A stretch of DNA of 24,338 nt from Acanthaster planci (taxonomy: Eukaryota; Echinodermata; Asteroidea; Valvatida; Acanthasteridae): the NCBI RefSeq assembly GCF_001949145.1, contig NW_019091530.1:513567-537904 (forward strand), given 5' to 3'. Of the stretch, positions 22,401 to 24,338 are shown piece by piece. The notes under the pieces were generated by a model, which was given only the letters and a program-made list of their open reading frames with translations, searched no databases and was not told where the DNA came from. Each line of letters starts with the position of its first letter. The stretch's first letter is position 1. Position numbers and translations under genes: made by a program.

Positions 22401-23872
22401 TGGCTTGCCAACGAGCATTTCAAAAATCTTTGATGATCCTAGTGTAATAGGTAGGGTTGTCAACATAAATGTCCAAACCTTTGAAGTCGACAGTGTGCAA
22501 AGATGTTCATTACGTGAGAGCTGCTGGAAGTTTCTGCCACCCCATTGGATATGTTCGAAAAGCCGTACCGTTGTATATTTCAGTGTTCTTTGAGACTCAG
22601 TAGAAGTTCTTGACCACAGCACTGGTATTATAAGCTTTGTAATATTTTTTTCATTGTCTCCTTCCAGGCTGTTAAGCTATTGGATGGCAAGCGGTCCCAG
22701 GCAGTCGGTATCTTCATGTCCAGCCTCCATGTTGAAATGTCTGACATCAGCCAGTCTGTGTTAAACATGGACACAACCATCTTAGATCTGGAGAATTTAG
22801 AGTCCCTGTACGAAATTGTAAGTACAGTGTTCAACATCTAAGCCACTGACAAAAGTGACCATTTTAACCTGCTTTCTTTTTCCTACCAAGCATATTTTGA
22901 AACCCTGTTGGGTCGCAGCCATATAATAACAAAAACGTAATATTCCAGTTTCATTTTTTCCATGATTAACTTTATACATGTATGTAATACAGTGTTGCTG
23001 TAACTTTCCTTAAAGGGATTGACGGTTTTGATACATTTTTGAATGGAAATGAATGGTCCACCAATTCAGGCAATTATAAATTATCGTATGGATCCTCACC
23101 ATCCCTAATCCTTCAAATAAAGTTGGACCTTTTTGGGGCCTGATGTGTCCTCAAATGTTGAAATACAAAAGAATGTGCCATGGCTTTATTGCATCCTAGT
23201 TGTTTAGGAAGCTGGAGGTAACAGTAAGATTGTTCCGATTGTGTTTCCCATTTTACAGAGACACCAAGATGATGAGTTGGCCAAGATCAAGGCGCATCTG
23301 GACAAGGAAACAGACCAGCCACTTGATAAGCCAGAACAGTGAGTCAGTTGTGTAATCCGTGCTCTTCTACCTTTACGAGAGTGTTGTTTACTTGAGACGC
23401 TCCCCCATCCTGTTATGGCAGGGTATTTTGCCAGACTTGATATGAAGTACAGTCAAGGTTAGGGCTGGTTGGTTTCCTCAATAGCTAGCACAGTGTTTCT
23501 GCCGTCCCTTGTAGGCTTCTTGTATGCATTATGGTCATGCGCTCAGCTTTGTCAATGATTTTGTATCTGTACAATGTGTGCAGCTTAATACCAGTGACAG
23601 CATGAACTGCAAGTTTTTGTGGGTTTTCCAAGTGCATAAGCTTTTTTGGGGGGGGCATGTCACAACTCCTTTCTCCAGCAGATTCCTATCCTGCCAAGAA
23701 AGGTATCACGTTGTCTGCCTTGTTTCCCCCGTATTTTGGCAGGTTTTTGTACGAGTTGTCTCAGATTCCAGGCTTTGCAGACAGGGTTTACTGCATGACA
23801 TTCCAAGCCTCCTTCAGTGAGAACCTGACCATTCTCAAGACCAAGCTGGGTAATGTGCAATGTGTGTGTGAG
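9893..23872 (+). CDS. FMN: Formin of the FMN/cappuccino class, 9 exons, 3' end outside window
   Basis: Formins nucleate and elongate unbranched actin filaments: FH1 feeds profilin-actin to a dimeric FH2 ring on the barbed end. The join of nine exons (listed separately) gives 5166 coding bases, 1722 codons, with every phase matching. Order along the protein: disordered region 1-1193, DEP-like segment about 1194-1270, WPPPK box and KYTEAE about 1285-1310, coiled coil about 1310-1355, GVNTD motif, FH1 about 1417-1501, FH2 from about 1530 to the last exon seen. The FH2 start ([11 protein letters not shown]), the KRSQAVGI actin-contact segment and LDKPEQFLYEL match vertebrate FMN1/FMN2 as known to me, not the Diaphanous, FHOD or DAAM classes. 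The second half of FH2 and the Spire-binding C-terminal tail are beyond the window. Vertebrate FMN2 and capu act in oocyte actin meshes with Spire; a similar role here is inference. Confidence 0.95.
9965..9985 (+). other. Probable true start with N-myristoylation signal
   Basis: Codons 25-31 read MGNENTK. Gly2 and Thr6 fit the MGxxxS/T signal for N-myristoyltransferase once Met is removed. The initiation context (AATATGG) is better than that of the ATG at 9893. The signal only works if translation starts here. Confidence 0.6.
13473..14844 (+). other. Formin intron 1
   Basis: GTAAGG donor, TGTAG acceptor at 14843-14844, phase 1. It contains about ten TACATGTA copies and no recognisable gene. 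The exon 1 frame stays open for 45 more codons into the intron (stop at 13607-13609), ending in a hydrophobic, Phe-rich stretch; this would only matter if the intron were retained. Confidence 0.8.
14845..15032 (+). CDS. FMN: Formin exon 2: DEP-like segment
   Basis: Adds residues 1194-1256. The donor base G of exon 1 plus GT restores a Gly codon, giving [13 protein letters not shown], then a Pro/Ser/Thr-rich loop, then [17 protein letters not shown] and TDKFK. Frame and phases (1 in, 0 out) agree with both neighbours. The pattern G-x-x-LVDWL ... LL-x-x-GVI-x-PLE ... FK, continuing into AMYCWA of exon 3, is like a DEP/winged-helix fold with a long loop; this is my inference, not a family assignment. 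The donor is AAG/GTACAT, weaker than usual and made of a TACATGTA repeat copy. Without transcript data it could be a cassette exon, but skipping it would break the frame (188 bases). Confidence 0.75.
15033..15863 (+). other. Formin intron 2
   Basis: Donor GTACAT overlaps a TACATGTAC repeat; the acceptor CACCCAG ends at 15863 after a T-rich tract; phase 0. A plus-strand 116-codon ORF at 15423-15773 has no recognisable domain. Nothing else is seen. Confidence 0.75.
15864..16023 (+). CDS. FMN: Formin exon 3: WPPPK box and start of KYTEAE motif
   Basis: Residues 1257-1309 plus the first base of codon 1310. It reads [11 protein letters not shown], a short His/Ser/Pro linker, then [10 protein letters not shown] and GLKYTEA. 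The WPPPK...GLKYTEAE combination, just before the coiled coil, is found at the same place in vertebrate FMN1 as I know it, which anchors this exon firmly in the gene. Donor G/GTGGGT at 16024; the split Glu codon is completed by AA of exon 4, restoring KYTEAE exactly. Phase 0 in, phase 1 out. Confidence 0.88.
16024..20221 (+). other. Formin intron 3 (4.2 kb)
   Basis: The largest intron, phase 1, acceptor TTTTTGACAG at 20221. It contains about a dozen TACATGTA copies, the foldback element at 18625-18965, and otherwise AT-rich sequence. A 106-codon ORF at 19874-20194 and other short ORFs show no known domain. Confidence 0.85.
18625..18965. mobile_element. Foldback/MITE element with 21-bp tandem units in inverted arms
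   Basis: The left end (from 18633) reads AGCCCATTAGCACCAAACGA and the right end, reverse-complemented (from 18957), reads AGTCCATTAGCACCAAGCAA; similarity continues inward through an AAAT(T/C)C block. Both ends abut the hexamer TGTACA (18625-18630 and 18960-18965), which is either a target duplication or part of the inverted repeat (it is its own complement). The arms are tandem repeats: right-arm units of 21 bases at 18837, 18858, 18879 and 18900 plus a partial at 18921; left-arm units near 18668, 18700, 18721, 18742 (23 bases) and 18765, in the opposite sense. Unit core is like GGATTGCGAATCC-TTAATAAC. A ~50-base unique spacer lies at 18786-18836. There is no transposase. The design recalls sea-urchin TU and Drosophila FB elements. 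Confidence 0.85.
20222..20283 (+). CDS. FMN: Formin exon 4: start of coiled coil
   Basis: A 62-base exon giving residues 1310-1330: [21 protein letters not shown]. It completes the KYTEAE motif and starts a charged helix that should form a coiled coil, as LKREH...EE does at this place in FMN1. Donor GAG/GTGAGG at 20284, phase 0 out. Confidence 0.92.
20284..20872 (+). other. Formin intron 4
   Basis: GTGAGG donor and TTCTAAACAG acceptor at 20872, phase 0. A 75-codon ORF at 20470-20697 has no recognisable content. No other feature is seen. Confidence 0.85.
20873..21555 (+). CDS. FMN: Formin exon 5: coiled coil, FH1 and start of FH2
   Basis: Residues 1331-1558. The first part continues the coiled coil ([28 protein letters not shown]), followed by GVNTDW, comparable to the VQTD motif of vertebrate FMN1, and another short helix [10 protein letters not shown]1 follows (genomic 21131-21385): six proline runs of about 8, 5, 4, 10, 7 and 8 residues separated by Gly/Val/Ala/Ser-rich links, the profilin-binding track. 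FH2 begins near residue 1530 with [18 protein letters not shown]; the Trp at 1542 belongs to the lasso that links the FH2 dimer. Donor G/GTAAGA at 21556, phase 2. The DNA is C-rich in the FH1 tract, unlike its surroundings. Confidence 0.96.
21556..21799 (+). other. Formin intron 5
   Basis: 244 bases, GTAAGA donor, TTTCTTTGTAG acceptor at 21799, phase 2. No other feature seen. Confidence 0.92.
21800..21932 (+). CDS. FMN: Formin exon 6: FH2 lasso/linker region
   Basis: Residues 1558-1602. It reads [22 protein letters not shown], then [14 protein letters not shown] and KPKARK. The IW-x-x-L(D/E)EP and EFEELF-like patterns and the basic linker are shared with FMN1/FMN2 FH2 domains. The donor AAG/GTTAGC at 21933 is somewhat weak; phase 0 out. 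Confidence 0.95.
21933..22667 (+). other. Formin intron 6
   Basis: 735 bases, acceptor CTCCTTCCAG at 22667. A short imperfect tandem pair, GGCTAACAGGTGTTTT and GGCTAGCAGGTGTTT, lies at about 22062-22097. A minus-strand 91-codon ORF (22347-22622) has no recognised domain. Confidence 0.9.
22668..22817 (+). CDS. FMN: Formin exon 7: FH2 knob, actin-contact segment
   Basis: Fifty codons, residues 1603-1652, phase 0 at both ends. It starts [20 protein letters not shown] and goes on [15 protein letters not shown] and [10 protein letters not shown]. The Ile in SQAVGI is at the position of the FH2 isoleucine needed for barbed-end binding (Ile1431 in Bni1p), so this domain should be active. The block is almost colinear with FMN1 and FMN2. 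Donor ATT/GTAAGT at 22818. Confidence 0.97.
22818..23258 (+). other. Formin intron 7
   Basis: 441 bases, consensus GTAAGT donor, CCATTTTACAG acceptor at 23258. No other feature seen. Confidence 0.92.
23259..23338 (+). CDS. FMN: Formin exon 8: FH2 helices, LDKPEQ motif
   Basis: Residues 1653-1679 (last codon split). It reads [20 protein letters not shown] and ends PLDKPEQ; the final Gln codon is completed by exon 9. DEL-x-KI and LDKPEQF are standard FMN-class FH2 sequence. Donor CA/GTGAGT at 23339, phase 2. Confidence 0.96.
23339..23742 (+). other. Formin intron 8
   Basis: 404 bases, GTGAGT donor and ATTTTGGCAG acceptor at 23742, phase 2. ORFs crossing it are read-through shadows of the neighbouring exon. 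Confidence 0.9.
23743..23872 (+). CDS. FMN: Formin exon 9: FH2, last exon in window
   Basis: Residues 1679-1722. It reads [20 protein letters not shown], then [20 protein letters not shown] and VCE. This aligns with the FMN segment just before the GNYMN motif, which must lie in the next exon outside the window. Donor GAG/GTGAGTAAG at 23873, phase 0. Confidence 0.96.
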
Positions 23873-23899
23873 GTGAGTAAGCTTGTCAGTGCACTTGTC

Positions 23900-24338
23900 A
23901 GTATACACTCACCTTGAAGAAAATAACCTCATTCCTAGATGCCAGTCAGGATTTAGACTCTTGCACTCAACTGAAACCATGATTTGACAAATAGGTGTTT
24001 CCAGGCTGTGGAGCATGGAGAAGTTACAGGTTGTGTATTTGTAGATCTCAGTAAAGCATTTTGATCGTGTTGACCACGAAATTCTTCTGGAAAAATTGAA
24101 AAGGCTTGACATGTCTACTTCACTAATTGGTTGGTTTAAATTATACCTAAGCAATCGTAGTCAGTCTGTAAATATTGAAGGTAACATATCAAAGGTTCTG
24201 CCACTAACCGTTGGTGTCCCACAGGGTTCCATATTAGGACCGTTTTTATTCATTATTTACACAAGTGATCTGCCATCCTGTATCCCACCAAATTGTAACT
24301 TGTTTATGTATGCAGATGACTCCACTCTAATGTGCAGC
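23900..24338 (+). pseudogene. 5'-truncated LINE reverse transcriptase fragment (CR1/L2/Jockey-like), broken
   Basis: The + strand shows non-LTR reverse transcriptase motifs in order: HLEENNLIP and QSGFR...HSTET (23910-23968), VTGCVFVDLSKAF (about 24023-24061), VDH, a helix-rich part, VGVPQGSILGPFLFIIY (24211-24261) and the catalytic YADDSTL (24311-24331). The Asp of FVDL and the YADD box are both kept. The copy is dead: a TGA interrupts the first frame at 23972-23974, the frame then shifts before GCVFVDL, and an extra T in the TTTT at 24059-24062 shifts it again; from 24063 it is open to the window end. The 5' part (endonuclease, early RT) is missing, as in typical truncated LINE insertions. 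It lies in the sense direction in the formin intron that starts at 23873. Clade is uncertain. Confidence 0.92.

Noticed and set aside
22347-22622. 91-codon minus-strand ORF in intron 6
   Set aside because: Looks protein-like in places, but no family is recognised and no other coding evidence is seen.
23524-23820. 98-codon ORF ending in formin exon 9
   Set aside because: It runs through intron 8 in a different frame from the FH2 reading frame.
1-24338. CRISPR array, operon or other bacterial system
   Set aside because: The window is plainly eukaryotic: spliced formin, LINE and foldback element. The tandem units at 18668-18931 are inverted-repeat arms, not spacer-repeat arrays.

Overview
The window looks like nuclear DNA of an invertebrate animal, most likely a marine deuterostome (echinoderm first, amphioxus or hemichordate as alternatives). 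The reasons are GT-AG introns, a formin gene closest to the vertebrate FMN1/FMN2 and Drosophila cappuccino class, CCCTAA-type repeats, a CR1/L2/Jockey-like LINE, a foldback element recalling sea-urchin TU elements, and words such as TACATGTA and TAGGCCTA. The species call is inference. One ambiguous base (n) lies at 1137.

Left part (1-3100) is repeat-rich and holds no recognisable protein gene. Positions 1-806 are a degenerate CCCTAA-type (TTAGGG on the other strand) satellite punctuated by CATTAT. It is followed by two diverged ~210-bp direct repeats about 1 kb apart (822-1030 and 1819-2037). A tRNA-derived SINE-like head with intact A and B boxes lies on the minus strand between them. Next come a perfect, spacerless 86-bp palindrome (2064-2149) and a TATA/AATAAA-bearing stretch that may be a decayed LTR. 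From 3100 to about 9440 is non-coding DNA saturated with the palindromic word TACATGTA.

The main gene (about 9440 to beyond 23872, + strand) is an FMN/cappuccino-type formin. Nine coding exons can be joined with perfectly matching phases: 9893-13472, 14845-15032, 15864-16023, 20222-20283, 20873-21555, 21800-21932, 22668-22817, 23259-23338 and 23743-23872. Together they give 1722 codons without a stop. In order they encode a huge disordered N-terminal region (with an internal MGNENT start that fits an N-myristoylation signal), a DEP-like segment, a conserved WPPPK...KYTEAE box, a coiled coil, a proline-rich FH1 region and the first ~190 residues of the actin-nucleating FH2 domain. The rest of FH2 and the C-terminal tail lie beyond the window.

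Introns carry mobile DNA. Intron 3 (4.2 kb) has a ~340-bp foldback/MITE whose inverted arms are built of 21-bp tandem units (18625-18965). The last intron begins, within about 30 bp of the splice donor, with a 5'-truncated, frameshifted LINE reverse-transcriptase fragment that runs off the window end. The remaining sequence is ordinary AT-rich intron or flank.
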